Counted from the stretch's first letter, positions 22,081 through 31,004 are shown. The stretch: 64,000 nt of DNA from Mycobacterium sp. IDR2000157661 (GCF_022317005.1 NZ_CP081006.1:2976001-3040000); one strand, 5' to 3'. The notes: generated by a model from the letters alone, not told the origin. A program made the numbers and translations.

Positions 22081-22440
22081 TCAGCCGACCTTCCTGACCG
22101 ACGTGCTGTTGCGTTCGGCCAGCGATCGCAGCTGCCGCAGCGCGAACTGGCGGGCACGGCCGGTCTTCGGGATGAAGATGCCTGCCCAGAGGCCCTCGGC
22201 GCCGGGAGTCTGGCACGCCTCTTGGGCGCACACCCAGCGGCGCGGACAGACCCTGCAGAGTTCTTTGGCGCCTTCGTCGGCGGTGACGGCCCACCGGTCT
22301 GGGTCCTGCGTGCAGGCACCGAGGGGCGCCCCGTCGAGTGCGAGGGGAAGTGCCGGCGCGAGGGCACCGGCGGCCGTGACGGGTCCGCTGCGACTCGCGG
22401 CGGTGGGCCCACGGCCCGTGGTGCGCCCGTCGCCTGCCAT
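22081..22440 (-). CDS. whiB6: WhiB6-like iron-sulfur transcription factor
   Basis: 119 aa. The four cluster cysteines follow C-x18-C-x2-C-x5-C in GACTQDPDRW...LCRVCPRRWVC, and the turn before the basic tail is GLWAGI, as in M. tuberculosis WhiB6 (AEGLWAGV). The end, RARQFALRQLRSLAERN, also matches WhiB6. Such proteins bind the sigma factor and sense redox or NO through a [4Fe-4S] cluster. The ATG at 22440 is preceded by GGAGGAG 5 bp upstream. In M. tuberculosis whiB6 neighbours ESX-1; here it stands alone. Confidence 0.88.
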   Translation of the reverse strand: MAGDGRTTGRGPTAASRSGPVTAAGALAPALPLALDGAPLGACTQDPDRWAVTADEGAKELCRVCPRRWVCAQEACQTPGAEGLWAGIFIPKTGRARQFALRQLRSLAERNSTSVRKVG

Positions 22441-22494
22441 TGCATCTCCTCCCGATATGCTTGAAGCGCTCACCGGCCTGGCCGACAATACACT

Positions 22495-22516
22495 TGTATC
22501 GGTTCTTAACGATACA
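22495..22516. promoter_or_regulatory. Inverted repeat between whiB6 and a TetR gene (probable operator)
   Basis: TGTATCG-N8-CGATACA is a perfect 7-bp-arm inverted repeat centred in the 126-bp divergent region. Its 22-bp size suits a TetR-type dimer, and the TetR start lies 50 bp away. Autoregulation, perhaps with control of whiB6, is inferred. Confidence 0.55.
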
Positions 22517-22566
22517 GACGTTTACGGATACGGTGGAATCGTGCCTAGCTTCACCTGCGGCAATTG

Positions 22567-23190
22567 ATGGCGGCTCAACCGCCCGAGCCGTCCGACGGCC
22601 GCACGCCCTCGAGCGTGGACCGGATTCGGGACGCGGCGCTGAAGTGCTTTGCGGATCGGGGCACGGCGGCGACGTCGTTGCGCACCGTCGCCGCCGAGGC
22701 GGGAGTGTCCCTTGGTCTCGTCCAGCATCACTTCGTGACCAAGGCGAATCTCATCAAGGCCGTTGACGACCATGTGCTCGAGGTGATGAGCACCACACTC
22801 GCCGAGCCGATCCCCGATCCGCCTGCGGACTCGATCGCCGACGTCGGGCGGCGGGTGACCTGGCTGATCTCCGAACAGCCCGACGTGTGCGCCTACGTCG
22901 GTCGGGCGCTCACCGACGGCAGCCCGGTCGGCAGCCAGGTGTTCGACTCGCTCGCGCACTTGGGGGAGGCCCGGTGGAAGACCAGGGAGCAGCAGGGCCT
23001 GACACGACCCGACTTGGACGCCACCTGGGGGATGCTCAACCCGCTGGTGCTCGCCCTGGGCACCTGGGTGCTGCGCGGTCACGTCGAACGCCATCTACCC
23101 GAAGCGTTGACCACGCCTGCACAGCTCGAGCGGTGGCAGAACTCCGTCGACTCCCTCCTTCGTCAAGGTCAGCTCCGTCCCGACTCGTGA
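22567..23190 (+). CDS. TetR-family transcriptional regulator
   Basis: 207 aa. The N-terminal helix-turn-helix reads AALKCFADRGTAATSLRTVA then AGVSLGLVQHHFVTKANLI, the TetR signature. The C-terminal ligand domain is not diagnostic. It is divergent from whiB6 and has a 7-bp-arm palindrome 50 bp before the start. A TTG three bases upstream of the chosen ATG is an alternative start. Confidence 0.87.
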   Translation: MAAQPPEPSDGRTPSSVDRIRDAALKCFADRGTAATSLRTVAAEAGVSLGLVQHHFVTKANLIKAVDDHVLEVMSTTLAEPIPDPPADSIADVGRRVTWLISEQPDVCAYVGRALTDGSPVGSQVFDSLAHLGEARWKTREQQGLTRPDLDATWGMLNPLVLALGTWVLRGHVERHLPEALTTPAQLERWQNSVDSLLRQGQLRPDS

Positions 23191-23205
23191 TCACCGGCGG
23201 AGGCA

Positions 23206-24084
23206 TCACACAGGTGCGCCCCCGACCCGCTTGCGATAGGTCGTCGGCGTCTCACCGCTGAATTGGGTGAACGCCCGGGTGAACGAGCTGAGGCTGTCGA
23301 AGCCCACGGCCGACGACGTCTGACGCACCGACTGCCCCGGGGCCGCCAGCAGTGCCATCGCCCGCAGCATGCGTGCGTGCAATAGGTAGGTACGCCAGGA
23401 CAGCCCGATCGAGTCCTGGAATAGACGCCGCAGTGTGCGTTCGGACACAGCCACCGCCCGGCTCACATCCGCGGCCGTGACGCAGTCGAGGTGTTTCTTG
23501 GTGTAGGCCATGGCCGCCGACACGATCGGGTGTTCGGAGGTCGGAAGGCTCAGCGGCGCTTCATGATCGAGCGCCTCGGACACCAGGTCGGCCAAGGTCC
23601 GGAAAAAGGCGTCGGATATCGCGTCGCCATCTGCTCGGTCGATCGGCCATCGCAGGGCGTAGATCATCATCTCGCGGATCAGCGGCGAGACCGCGAGGAT
23701 GCGGGCGCGGTCGCCGGCTTCGGTGATGAGCTGCGGGTCGAACATCACCGCGACGGTCTTGACGTCCGGGTTCATCGTGGCCTGATGGTCGAGGCCGACG
23801 GGAATCCACGCCGCCTGCTGCGGCGGCAGCAGGTAGTGTGCCGACGCCGTCTCGACCTCCACCACCCCGCCGATCGCATATTCGATCTGATGGACTTCGT
23901 GGCTGTGCCATCCGGTGATCAGCCCGTCGCCCTCGTAGAGGTAGCTGCCGCCGAGGGCGCGCCCACCCCGGCGCAACTCGATGACGCGGTGAGCACCGCG
24001 CCGGTCGATGTTGGCCGATTGTGCAAAACGTCTGTCCGAAAGCGCAGAGCCGGTCACGACCCAAGACGGTACTACTTGAGTCAT
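23206..24084 (-). CDS. AraC-family transcriptional regulator
   Basis: 292 aa. The N-terminal cupin-like sensor domain carries GWHSHEVHQIEYAIGGVVEVE and a LLPPQQAAWIPVGLDHQA pocket region. The C-terminal double helix-turn-helix has DVSRAVAVSERTLRRLFQDS and SAVGFDSLSSFTRAFTQFSG, the latter an AraC signature. ATG 24084 overlaps the divergent amidohydrolase start (CATG); a GTG at 24057 would leave a 25-bp gap and may be the real start. It probably controls the divergent gene. Confidence 0.88.
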   Translation of the reverse strand: MTQVVPSWVVTGSALSDRRFAQSANIDRRGAHRVIELRRGGRALGGSYLYEGDGLITGWHSHEVHQIEYAIGGVVEVETASAHYLLPPQQAAWIPVGLDHQATMNPDVKTVAVMFDPQLITEAGDRARILAVSPLIREMMIYALRWPIDRADGDAISDAFFRTLADLVSEALDHEAPLSLPTSEHPIVSAAMAYTKKHLDCVTAADVSRAVAVSERTLRRLFQDSIGLSWRTYLLHARMLRAMALLAAPGQSVRQTSSAVGFDSLSSFTRAFTQFSGETPTTYRKRVGGAPV

Positions 24085-25345
24085 GGATGTAGCTGACCTC
24101 GTTCTCGTGAGCATCGACGACCACGTCGTCGAACCACCCGATATGTTCCTGCGCCACGTTCCGGCCAGGTACAAGGACGAGGCACCGATAGTGGTGACCG
24201 ACGACAAGGGCGTCGACCAGTGGATGTATCAGGGCCGGCCGCAGGGCGTCAGCGGCCTCAACGCCGTGGTCTCCTGGCCGGCCGAGGAGTGGGGACGCGA
24301 CCCGGCCGGCTTCGCTGAGATGCGGCCCGGCGTGTACGACGTGCACGAGCGAGTCCGCGACATGAACCGCAACGGCATCCTCGCCTCGATGTGCTTTCCG
24401 ACCTTCACCGGGTTCTCTGCGCGGCACCTCAACATGCACCGCGAGGAGACGACGCTGGTGATGGTGTCGGCCTACAACGACTGGCACATCGACGAGTGGG
24501 CTGGGTCCTATCCGGACCGCTTCATCCCGATCGCGATCATGCCGACCTGGAACCCCGAAGCGATGTGCGCGGAGATCCGCCGGGTCGCCGCCAAGGGCTG
24601 CCGCGCGGTCACGATGCCCGAGTTGCCCCACCTCGAGGGACTGCCGAGCTACCACGACGAGGAGTACTGGGGTCCGGTGTTCCGCACCTTGAGCGAGGAG
24701 AACGTGGTGATGTGTCTGCACATCGGGACGGGCTTCGGCGCGATCAGCATGGCGCCCAACGCGCCGATCGACAACCTGATCATCCTCGCCACCCAGGTCT
24801 CGGCGATGTGCGCACAGGATCTGCTGTGGGGTCCGGCGATGCGCAACTACCCGGACCTGAAGTTCGCCTTTTCCGAGGGCGGCATCGGCTGGATCCCGTT
24901 CTATCTCGACCGCAGCGACCGGCACTACACCAACCAGAAATGGCTGCGCCGAGACTTCGGTGACAAGCTGCCCAGCGACGTGTTCCGCGAGCATTCGCTG
25001 GCCTGCTACGTCACCGACAAGACGTCGCTGAAGCTGCGCCACGAGATCGGCATCGACATCATCGCCTGGGAGTGCGACTATCCGCACTCGGACTGCTTCT
25101 GGCCCGACGCGCCCGAACAGGTTCTCGCCGAACTCAACGCGGCGGAGGCGTCGGACTCCGACATCAACAAGATCACGTGGGCGAACTCCTGCCGGTTCTT
25201 CAGCTGGGATCCGTTCGTGCGCACACCGCGAGCAGAGGCCACCGTGGGGGCGTTGCGCGCCAAGGCGACCGATGTCGACGTGTCGATCCGGCCACGCAAG
25301 GAATGGGCGAAGCTCTACGAGCAGAAGCAGCTCGCCGAAGCCTGA
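24083..25345 (+). CDS. Amidohydrolase-2-family metal-dependent hydrolase/decarboxylase
   Basis: 420 aa. The amidohydrolase-2 pattern is visible: an N-terminal ISDHVVEPPDMF-like segment (SIDDHVVEPPDMF), CLHIGTGFG in the middle, FSEGGIGWIPFYLDR, and IIAWECDYPHSD near the end, where the metal-binding Asp lies. Members hydrolyse or decarboxylate cyclic acids and lactone-like intermediates. The sensor-type regulator facing it suggests an inducible catabolic step; the substrate is unknown. Confidence 0.85.
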   Translation: MDVADLVLVSIDDHVVEPPDMFLRHVPARYKDEAPIVVTDDKGVDQWMYQGRPQGVSGLNAVVSWPAEEWGRDPAGFAEMRPGVYDVHERVRDMNRNGILASMCFPTFTGFSARHLNMHREETTLVMVSAYNDWHIDEWAGSYPDRFIPIAIMPTWNPEAMCAEIRRVAAKGCRAVTMPELPHLEGLPSYHDEEYWGPVFRTLSEENVVMCLHIGTGFGAISMAPNAPIDNLIILATQVSAMCAQDLLWGPAMRNYPDLKFAFSEGGIGWIPFYLDRSDRHYTNQKWLRRDFGDKLPSDVFREHSLACYVTDKTSLKLRHEIGIDIIAWECDYPHSDCFWPDAPEQVLAELNAAEASDSDINKITWANSCRFFSWDPFVRTPRAEATVGALRAKATDVDVSIRPRKEWAKLYEQKQLAEA

Positions 25346-25375
25346 GCGCTGGGCTCGGGCGACGGCGAGTGAGCG

Positions 25376-27586
25376 CTACCGGGCGGCGAGCGCGGTGACG
25401 CGGACGGGGATGTTTCCCTGACGCGGGAGTCCGGTGATCCGGTCGTAGTCGACATCCGTCGGGACCAGTCGTCCGACATTCGTGCCCTGGCTGCGGAACT
25501 CGTCGTCGTCGCCCGGCATCCCGCCGAACGCGTGGTGCATCGCGGTGACGTCAGGCCGCAGGGTGTCATCGGCTTCGAGCACCGCACAGACGCTGTCGTG
25601 TGGCGAGGTGACCCGGACCGACTCGCCCGACTGCAGGCCGAGGCGGGTGATCGCGTCGGGGTGCATGTAGGCCGGGTTGTACGGCTTGCCGCGGTGCAAG
25701 GCCGCGAGCGTGGTGCCAGAGGAGTTCATGAAGTTCGGATGGCGCCGCGGGATCAATCGGAAGGGAAACTCGGGATCACTTCGCGCAGTGACGAAGTCGT
25801 CGTTTCGCACCTCCAGCAGTTCGGCCAGCATGTGAGCGTTGCCGACGTCGAGTTTGGCGGTGCAGTTCGGATCTCGTGGTTCGACCGTTGCTTCGACGTC
25901 GAAGATCTTGCCGTGGGGATGGCGGCGTACCTCGTCGAGCGGTATGCGCGACGTCGCGCACATCTGCTCGAAGAGTTCCTCGGTGCTGAGCTCGGTGTCA
26001 CCGTTCATCTGGAGGACCACGGGCGGTGACTCCATGAACTTGCCGCCGCCACCACCGAAGAAGTTGACGAACCATAGTTCGAGGTCCATCCGTTTGGCCA
26101 GGCCGAGAAAGAAGCGCCACTCCTCGATGAGGTCGGAGCCCGCAGGTGGCTCCAGGAGCCGTGGCGCGTACTGCGCATAGGCGGCGGGGATCCCCGTGCC
26201 GCTGGTGTAGTACTTGATCAGCTCGCTGCCCATCGTCATCGCCGGCGTCTCCATCTGCATCATGGGCGCGATGACGTAGTCGGCCAGGCGGGAGGTCAGC
26301 GACATCTCGGTGTCGAGTGTGACCAGTAGATCGAGGTTCTCGAGCGCTCGTAGCGTCTTTCGTTGGTCGGGCCAGGCCGCCATGGGATTCCCGCCGATGC
26401 AGATCAGCGCGCGCACCTGCCCAGCGCCTTCGAGCAGAATCTCGTCGGCCAGTGCCGCTGTTGGCATTCCGCTGACGGTGTCGGTGAGGCCACGCACGCG
26501 CAGCTTCTCACCGTAACCCCAGCCCTCGTACGGCGGATGCGGCTGTGCCTTCGCGGTGAACGCCGGCATCAGCGTGTTCGGCCGCACCACGCGTTCCCCG
26601 GCGCGTTGCCAGCGGCCGCAGATTGTGGTCAGACAGAGACACAGGTATTCGAGCAGGCTTCCGTGTAGAGCGAAGTTCGCACCGGTGCCGGCGTTGACCA
26701 TGCCGCGACGGTCGCCGTGCGTCGCGAAAACCCTTGCGGCCTCGAGCAGTTGCTCCTCAGGGACATCGGCGCGTTCGGCGGCGTAGGCGGGCGTGAACGG
26801 TTCCACCGCCCGCGCCAGATCGGTGAAGCCGTCGACGTTCTCCTCGATGAAGGCGATGTCGTTCAGCCCCTCACGGATGATCACATTGATCATCGCCGCC
26901 AGGATCGTGACGTCTTCGCCGGGCCGGGGTTGAAGATGAATGGCGGCACGCGCCGCGGTCTGGGACCGGCGCGGGTCGATCACGATGAGCTTCATGCCGC
27001 GCTCGACGGCGGCCTTCAGGCCCTTCGCCGGGTTCTGCCCGGGAATGCCGATCGCTTTGGACACCAGCGGGTTGGTGCCGATGAGCATCCAGCTGTCGGC
27101 CTCGTGGAAGTCGACGTCCCCACCGAGCCAGTGGCCGTGTGCCGCCAACGCGATCTGCTTGCCCGGTTGGTCGATGGTGTTCGCGGTGAAGAACATCGGG
27201 GACTCGATGGCCCGGATGAAGGCATTGCCCATCAAAGCCGACGCTGGATAGGGCAACCCGTTGGTGCCGAGGTATATCGCCACGGAGCGGGGTCCGTGGT
27301 TGGCGATCAGGTCTTGTAACTTCGCGGCGATCTCGTCCATCGCCTCCGGTGCGGCGATGGGGGAGTGGGAGCCGTCAGGTTGGCGCTTCTGGCTGTGCAG
27401 CAGGCGGTCTGGATTGTTGTGGATGTCCGGTAGCGCGCGTCCCTTCGCGCAGGTGTAGCCGGCGAACATCGGGTTGTCGGGATCGCCGGAGACCTTGGTC
27501 AGGCGGCCGTCGGTGACGGTGGCCAGCACTCCGCAATGTGCTGAGCAGATCCGACAGATACCCGGCAGTGTGATCGTCTGCGACAT
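25376..27586 (-). CDS. Molybdopterin-dependent oxidoreductase with a [4Fe-4S] motif
   Basis: 736 aa, DMSO-reductase/formate-dehydrogenase-like superfamily, cytoplasmic (no Tat signal). The N-terminal cluster motif is C11-x2-C14-x3-C18-x27-C46 (ICRICSAHCG ... YTCAKG). Cofactor-binding blocks include WMLIGTNPLVSKAIGIPG, LIVIDPRRSQTAARA, and the C-terminal domain from RLIPRRHPNFMNSSGTTL. At the usual Cys/Sec Mo-ligand position I see ANTIDQPGKQ, without Cys. I start at ATG 27586 because the motif follows at once. It ends an operon with a DapB-like reductase and an SDR. Confidence 0.88.
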   Translation of the reverse strand: MSQTITLPGICRICSAHCGVLATVTDGRLTKVSGDPDNPMFAGYTCAKGRALPDIHNNPDRLLHSQKRQPDGSHSPIAAPEAMDEIAAKLQDLIANHGPRSVAIYLGTNGLPYPASALMGNAFIRAIESPMFFTANTIDQPGKQIALAAHGHWLGGDVDFHEADSWMLIGTNPLVSKAIGIPGQNPAKGLKAAVERGMKLIVIDPRRSQTAARAAIHLQPRPGEDVTILAAMINVIIREGLNDIAFIEENVDGFTDLARAVEPFTPAYAAERADVPEEQLLEAARVFATHGDRRGMVNAGTGANFALHGSLLEYLCLCLTTICGRWQRAGERVVRPNTLMPAFTAKAQPHPPYEGWGYGEKLRVRGLTDTVSGMPTAALADEILLEGAGQVRALICIGGNPMAAWPDQRKTLRALENLDLLVTLDTEMSLTSRLADYVIAPMMQMETPAMTMGSELIKYYTSGTGIPAAYAQYAPRLLEPPAGSDLIEEWRFFLGLAKRMDLELWFVNFFGGGGGKFMESPPVVLQMNGDTELSTEELFEQMCATSRIPLDEVRRHPHGKIFDVEATVEPRDPNCTAKLDVGNAHMLAELLEVRNDDFVTARSDPEFPFRLIPRRHPNFMNSSGTTLAALHRGKPYNPAYMHPDAITRLGLQSGESVRVTSPHDSVCAVLEADDTLRPDVTAMHHAFGGMPGDDDEFRSQGTNVGRLVPTDVDYDRITGLPRQGNIPVRVTALAAR

Positions 27587-27653
27587 GACCGCGATGCTAA
27601 GCGACCGCCCAGCGTCACGGGCGCGAACGGCCGTCATGTCATCGTCGCAGGTC

Positions 27654-28727
27654 TCACCACATCAAGCCGCGAACCATCTCGGCGGGCGGGATGTCCTCGA
27701 CGGCCACCAGCCCCGCAGGCGCGCGGCAGACCCAGTCGACCGCGTTGACCACCCGGGCGGCGGTGGACACGCAGCCGGCCTCGGTGACGTCGAGCACCGG
27801 ATGCGACAACAGCGTGCTCACCTCGACGCGTGGCTCGCCCTCGATGATCACCTTGTGCACACCGGAGTGGCCGTCCGGCGGGTACTCCCAGTCGGGCGCG
27901 GCAGCCGGTGTGAGCCGAGTGGTGTGCTCGATGGTGATGACCGGTGCTCCGTCACGGACCCCTTCGGCGGCGAACCGCACCCCGGCCAGTCCGCCGGGTT
28001 CGACCGTCATCATCTTGCATTCGATTCGCTGGTCGGCGTACCAAGGCTCGTAGCGCTGGCTGACCTCGTCGAGTTCGAGGTCGAGGTGGTGCGCGAGGTT
28101 GCGCACCAATCCGCCGAACATCGCCGTGATCACCCCCGGCTGGAACGCCATTGCCGGCTCGTCCTCGGCCGTGGTGCCGAAGCCCATTGCCGTTCCGGTG
28201 TATTCGTAGTCGTCGTAGTTGCCGTAGTCGAAGACTTCCTGAACGGTGATCGATTCCGCGCGCGTCACCAGGCTCAATGCCGCCAGCACGGCGGTGTCAC
28301 CCGAGTAGCCCGGGTCGATACCGTTGACGTAGAGCGAGGAATTCCCTGTGGCGCAGGCCTTCTCCAACGGGTCGCGCAACCACTCGTCGGTTTGGCGGGG
28401 CGTCACCAGCCACACCATCGAAGTGCCGACGACGTTCACCCCGGCTGCGAGGAACCTCGACATCTGATCGATGGCCTCCATCGGGCGGGTCTCGCCCAAT
28501 GCCGTGTAGACCACGCAGTCCGGTTTCGATGCGATGAGCGCGTCGATGTCGTCGGTCGCGACGACCCCGGTGGGCTCGCGCAGTCCGCAGAGATCGGCGG
28601 CGTCCCTGCCGATCTTGTCGGGGTTGGCAGCGTGCACTCCGACCAGTTCCAAGTCCGGCCTGCCGATGATCGCGCGCAGCGAGTGTTGGCCGACGTTGCC
28701 GGTGGAGAATTGGACAACCCTGCGCAT
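27654..28727 (-). CDS. DapB-fold NAD(P)H-dependent oxidoreductase
   Basis: 357 aa. The N-terminal Rossmann motif VVQFSTGNVGQHSLRAI and the segment LELVGVHAANPDKIGRDA resemble dihydrodipicolinate reductase. The catalytic lysine/histidine set of DapB itself is not obvious, so this is the large actinobacterial family often called amine-dehydrogenase-like. Two paralogues occur at 36638 and 37700. It is 13 bp downstream of an SDR gene. The reaction is unknown; reduction or oxidation of a C=O or C=N group is the likely chemistry. Confidence 0.8.
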   Translation of the reverse strand: MRRVVQFSTGNVGQHSLRAIIGRPDLELVGVHAANPDKIGRDAADLCGLREPTGVVATDDIDALIASKPDCVVYTALGETRPMEAIDQMSRFLAAGVNVVGTSMVWLVTPRQTDEWLRDPLEKACATGNSSLYVNGIDPGYSGDTAVLAALSLVTRAESITVQEVFDYGNYDDYEYTGTAMGFGTTAEDEPAMAFQPGVITAMFGGLVRNLAHHLDLELDEVSQRYEPWYADQRIECKMMTVEPGGLAGVRFAAEGVRDGAPVITIEHTTRLTPAAAPDWEYPPDGHSGVHKVIIEGEPRVEVSTLLSHPVLDVTEAGCVSTAARVVNAVDWVCRAPAGLVAVEDIPPAEMVRGLMW

Positions 28728-28740
28728 CTTCTGTCCTCGT

Positions 28741-29529
28741 TCAGTAGTCGGGTATCGGCAGCGGCGAGTTGTTGGAGTCGATACCGCCGTCGACGTGGAA
28801 GATCGCGTTGGTCGCGTAACACCCTTGAGTGGCGAGGTAGACGCACAGCCGACCCAGATCCTCGACGTCGCCGAGTCGGTGCAGCGGCGTCGACTCCATC
28901 ATCTTCTCCAGCGATCCGGGCATCATGTCCAGACTGCCCTGAAGGCCATCGGTGGCGAAAGAACCCAGGGCTATCGCGTTGACCCGGATCTTCGGCGCCA
29001 ATTCCTGCGCCATGGCGCGAGTAAGCGCCTCGAGTCCACCCTTGGCGGTGCAGTACGCGGTCAGCGCGCGAATGCCGAAGCGCGCTGAGCCCGAGGAGAT
29101 GTTGACGATGGATCCGTGTCCCGCCTCGAGCATGTGCGGGGCGGCCAGTTGGCTCATGATGAACGCCGAGGTGACGCACCAGTCGAAGGTGAGCCGGAAG
29201 TCGTCGTCGGTGATGTCGAGGAAGCGTGCGTAGGTGGACCCCCCGACGTTGTTGACCAGGATGTCGATGCGGCCGAAGCGTTCCATCGTGGTGGCCACGA
29301 CCCGCTCACCGTCGGGCCGGCTCATGGCGTCGGCGACCAGTGCGAGGCCTTTGCAGCCGGCCTGTTCGATGCCGGAGATGGTCCCGACGATATCGGCCTC
29401 GGTGCGGGCTGTCCCCACCACTGTTGCGCCCGCTTCCGCGAGAACTCGCGCAATGCCCTGTCCCACACCCTTTCCCGCACCGGTGACGATGGCCACCTGA
29501 CCGTCGAGGTTGAACTGCTCGAGCGCCAT
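28741..29529 (-). CDS. Short-chain dehydrogenase/reductase
   Basis: 262 aa classical SDR. The cofactor motif is TGAGKGVGQG, the structural motif NNVGG, and the catalytic residues are Ser in NISSGSARFG and Tyr/Lys in AYCTAKGG. The C-terminus has the VDGGIDSNNS loop. It heads the minus-strand operon with the DapB-like and molybdopterin genes. A TGACTGGAGTCA palindrome lies 19 bp upstream, shared with the divergent TetR gene. Confidence 0.87.
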   Translation of the reverse strand: MALEQFNLDGQVAIVTGAGKGVGQGIARVLAEAGATVVGTARTEADIVGTISGIEQAGCKGLALVADAMSRPDGERVVATTMERFGRIDILVNNVGGSTYARFLDITDDDFRLTFDWCVTSAFIMSQLAAPHMLEAGHGSIVNISSGSARFGIRALTAYCTAKGGLEALTRAMAQELAPKIRVNAIALGSFATDGLQGSLDMMPGSLEKMMESTPLHRLGDVEDLGRLCVYLATQGCYATNAIFHVDGGIDSNNSPLPIPDY

Positions 29530-29547
29530 ACCGCCTCCTCGTTCGAC

Positions 29548-29559
29548 TGACTGGAGTCA
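29548..29559. promoter_or_regulatory. TetR operator, copy 1 (TGACTGGAGTCA)
   Basis: A 12-bp palindrome TGACT-GG-AGTCA in the 68-bp gap between a divergent SDR operon and a TetR gene. The same form recurs at 30207 and 30968, each before a gene of this cluster, so I read the three as binding sites of the two paralogous TetR proteins. Confidence 0.7.
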
Positions 29560-29597
29560 ACCACACTTGTCGACGGCAATCCAGCTATCGTGGTCAC

Positions 29598-30197
29598 ATG
29601 GCAGTGGTGGACAAGCCGTCGGCGCGCGAGACCAAGCGCTTGCAGACGCGCGAGCGGTTGATGGGAGCGGCGATCGCCGAGTTCAAGCGGTCAGGCATCG
29701 CGGCGGCTGACGTCGGCGCCATCGTGACGGCGGCGGGCGTCGCCCACGGCACGTTCTTCTTCCACTTCCCGACAAAGGAACACGTGCTGCTGGAGCTTGA
29801 GCACCGCGAAGAGGAACGCATCGCCAAGCAGCTCGGTCGGTACAGCGATGCCGCGCATGATCTCGAATCCATTCTCAAGGAATCGGTTCGGCTGATCCTG
29901 GGCCTGGAGCGTCGACTCGGATCACTGTTGTTCAAGGACTTCCTCGCCTTGCACTTCTCGCAGACCCGGCCCGTTGACGAGAGCACGGAACACCCGGTGA
30001 TCGTCCGGGTCGCGCTCGAGATCGAGGGTGCTCAGCAGCGCGGCGAGGTTGCCGCCGACGTCAATCCGATGAACAGTGCCGTGTTCTTTCTGCTGGGGCT
30101 CTACGCGTTGTTGACCACCACCCACAACTGGCCGACGCAGAGCACGATGATCGACGACTACGTCACGAGGACCTTGCGGGGCATCGAGACGCGATAG
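29598..30197 (+). CDS. TetR-family regulator, paralogue 1
   Basis: 199 aa. The helix-turn-helix region reads AAIAEFKRSGIAAADVGAIV followed by AAGVAHGTFFFHFPTKEHVL. This part is nearly identical to the regulator at 31005 (paralogue 2), which implies related or the same DNA targets. Palindrome copy 1 lies 38 bp before the start and copy 2 just after the stop, between this gene and the membrane gene. Confidence 0.88.
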   Translation: MAVVDKPSARETKRLQTRERLMGAAIAEFKRSGIAAADVGAIVTAAGVAHGTFFFHFPTKEHVLLELEHREEERIAKQLGRYSDAAHDLESILKESVRLILGLERRLGSLLFKDFLALHFSQTRPVDESTEHPVIVRVALEIEGAQQRGEVAADVNPMNSAVFFLLGLYALLTTTHNWPTQSTMIDDYVTRTLRGIETR

Positions 30198-30206
30198 AGC
30201 TCTCGT

Positions 30207-30218
30207 TGACTTAGGTCA
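30207..30218. promoter_or_regulatory. TetR operator, copy 2 (TGACTTAGGTCA)
   Basis: TGAC-TTAG-GTCA, one mismatch pair away from the fully symmetric TGACTnnAGTCA. It lies 44 bp before the membrane gene at 30262, in the promoter position. Confidence 0.65.
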
Positions 30219-30261
30219 GTTTCGCTGCGATGCTCTGAAGGCCGATTCCTAGGAGGGTGCC

Positions 30262-30957
30262 TTGACTCTGCCCACATTTCCCGCCGCCGGCAGCGGCCTG
30301 GACGACCACATGGAGCGATCCCGGCTCGCTCAGCGCCAGGCCGACAAGTGGCTCATCTCGGGGAGCCTGCTGATCGGGACCGCAGCCCTCGGCGTCGTCG
30401 GGCTGCCGCTGTTCCTGCGGGGGGTGTGGCTGCTGCGCAGGGCGCAGCGTGAAGGGCTGTCGGTGCGCCCGATGATCGTCACCCTGATCGGTTATCTCGT
30501 GATCATCGATGCGGCGATCAACACCGTGGGCTGGGCGCTCGACCTCGTTGCGAGCCACACCATTCTGGCTCGAATCCTGTTGAACGGCTGGGGTGCCATG
30601 TTCGACGCCGGGTACTTCTGGCACTACAACGAGTTGTGGCTCGGCGGCGCCGCCGGCCCGGGCGAGAAGGCAATGGAAGTCGGGATGATCCTGACCGTGT
30701 TCACGATGCGGATCGCAGCCGGAATCGGCTTCCTGCAGATGAAGCGGTGGGGCCACCAATGGATGATCGTGACGTGCTGGATGGGAGTGCTCATCTGGTG
30801 TCTCTACGTGTTCAACATGACGATGTACGCCGACGTGCGGTACGCCGGGACCATCTTCCCGGTCGTCGGCTGGTGGTTGTACGACATCTTCTACATCACC
30901 CCTTTCCTGGCCATCCCCTATTTACATACCGTCAACCGCGAGATATTTTCTGACTGA
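30262..30957 (+). CDS. Polytopic membrane protein of unknown function, paralogue A
   Basis: 231 aa with about six hydrophobic segments after a charged N-terminus. It shares long identical stretches with the protein at 34245. Polar residues that are invariant between the two lie in or next to membrane segments: H121 and E124 (AGYFWHYNE), H165 (RWGHQW), D191 (YADVRYAG) and H222 (PYLHTVNRE). They could bind a metal or heme, but no known family signature is visible. I do not recognise it. It is preceded by operator copy 2 and followed by operator copy 3. Confidence 0.8.
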   Translation: MTLPTFPAAGSGLDDHMERSRLAQRQADKWLISGSLLIGTAALGVVGLPLFLRGVWLLRRAQREGLSVRPMIVTLIGYLVIIDAAINTVGWALDLVASHTILARILLNGWGAMFDAGYFWHYNELWLGGAAGPGEKAMEVGMILTVFTMRIAAGIGFLQMKRWGHQWMIVTCWMGVLIWCLYVFNMTMYADVRYAGTIFPVVGWWLYDIFYITPFLAIPYLHTVNREIFSD

Positions 30958-30967
30958 CTTCACTCAT

Positions 30968-30979
30968 TGACTTAAGTCA
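30968..30979. promoter_or_regulatory. TetR operator, copy 3 (TGACTTAAGTCA)
   Basis: A perfect 12-bp palindrome, 26 bp before the start of the second TetR gene, which heads the long operon that reaches the ERG2-like gene. It is the most symmetric of the three copies. Confidence 0.72.
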
Positions 30980-31004
30980 GTATCTAGGTTAGAAAGAGCG
31001 AACC

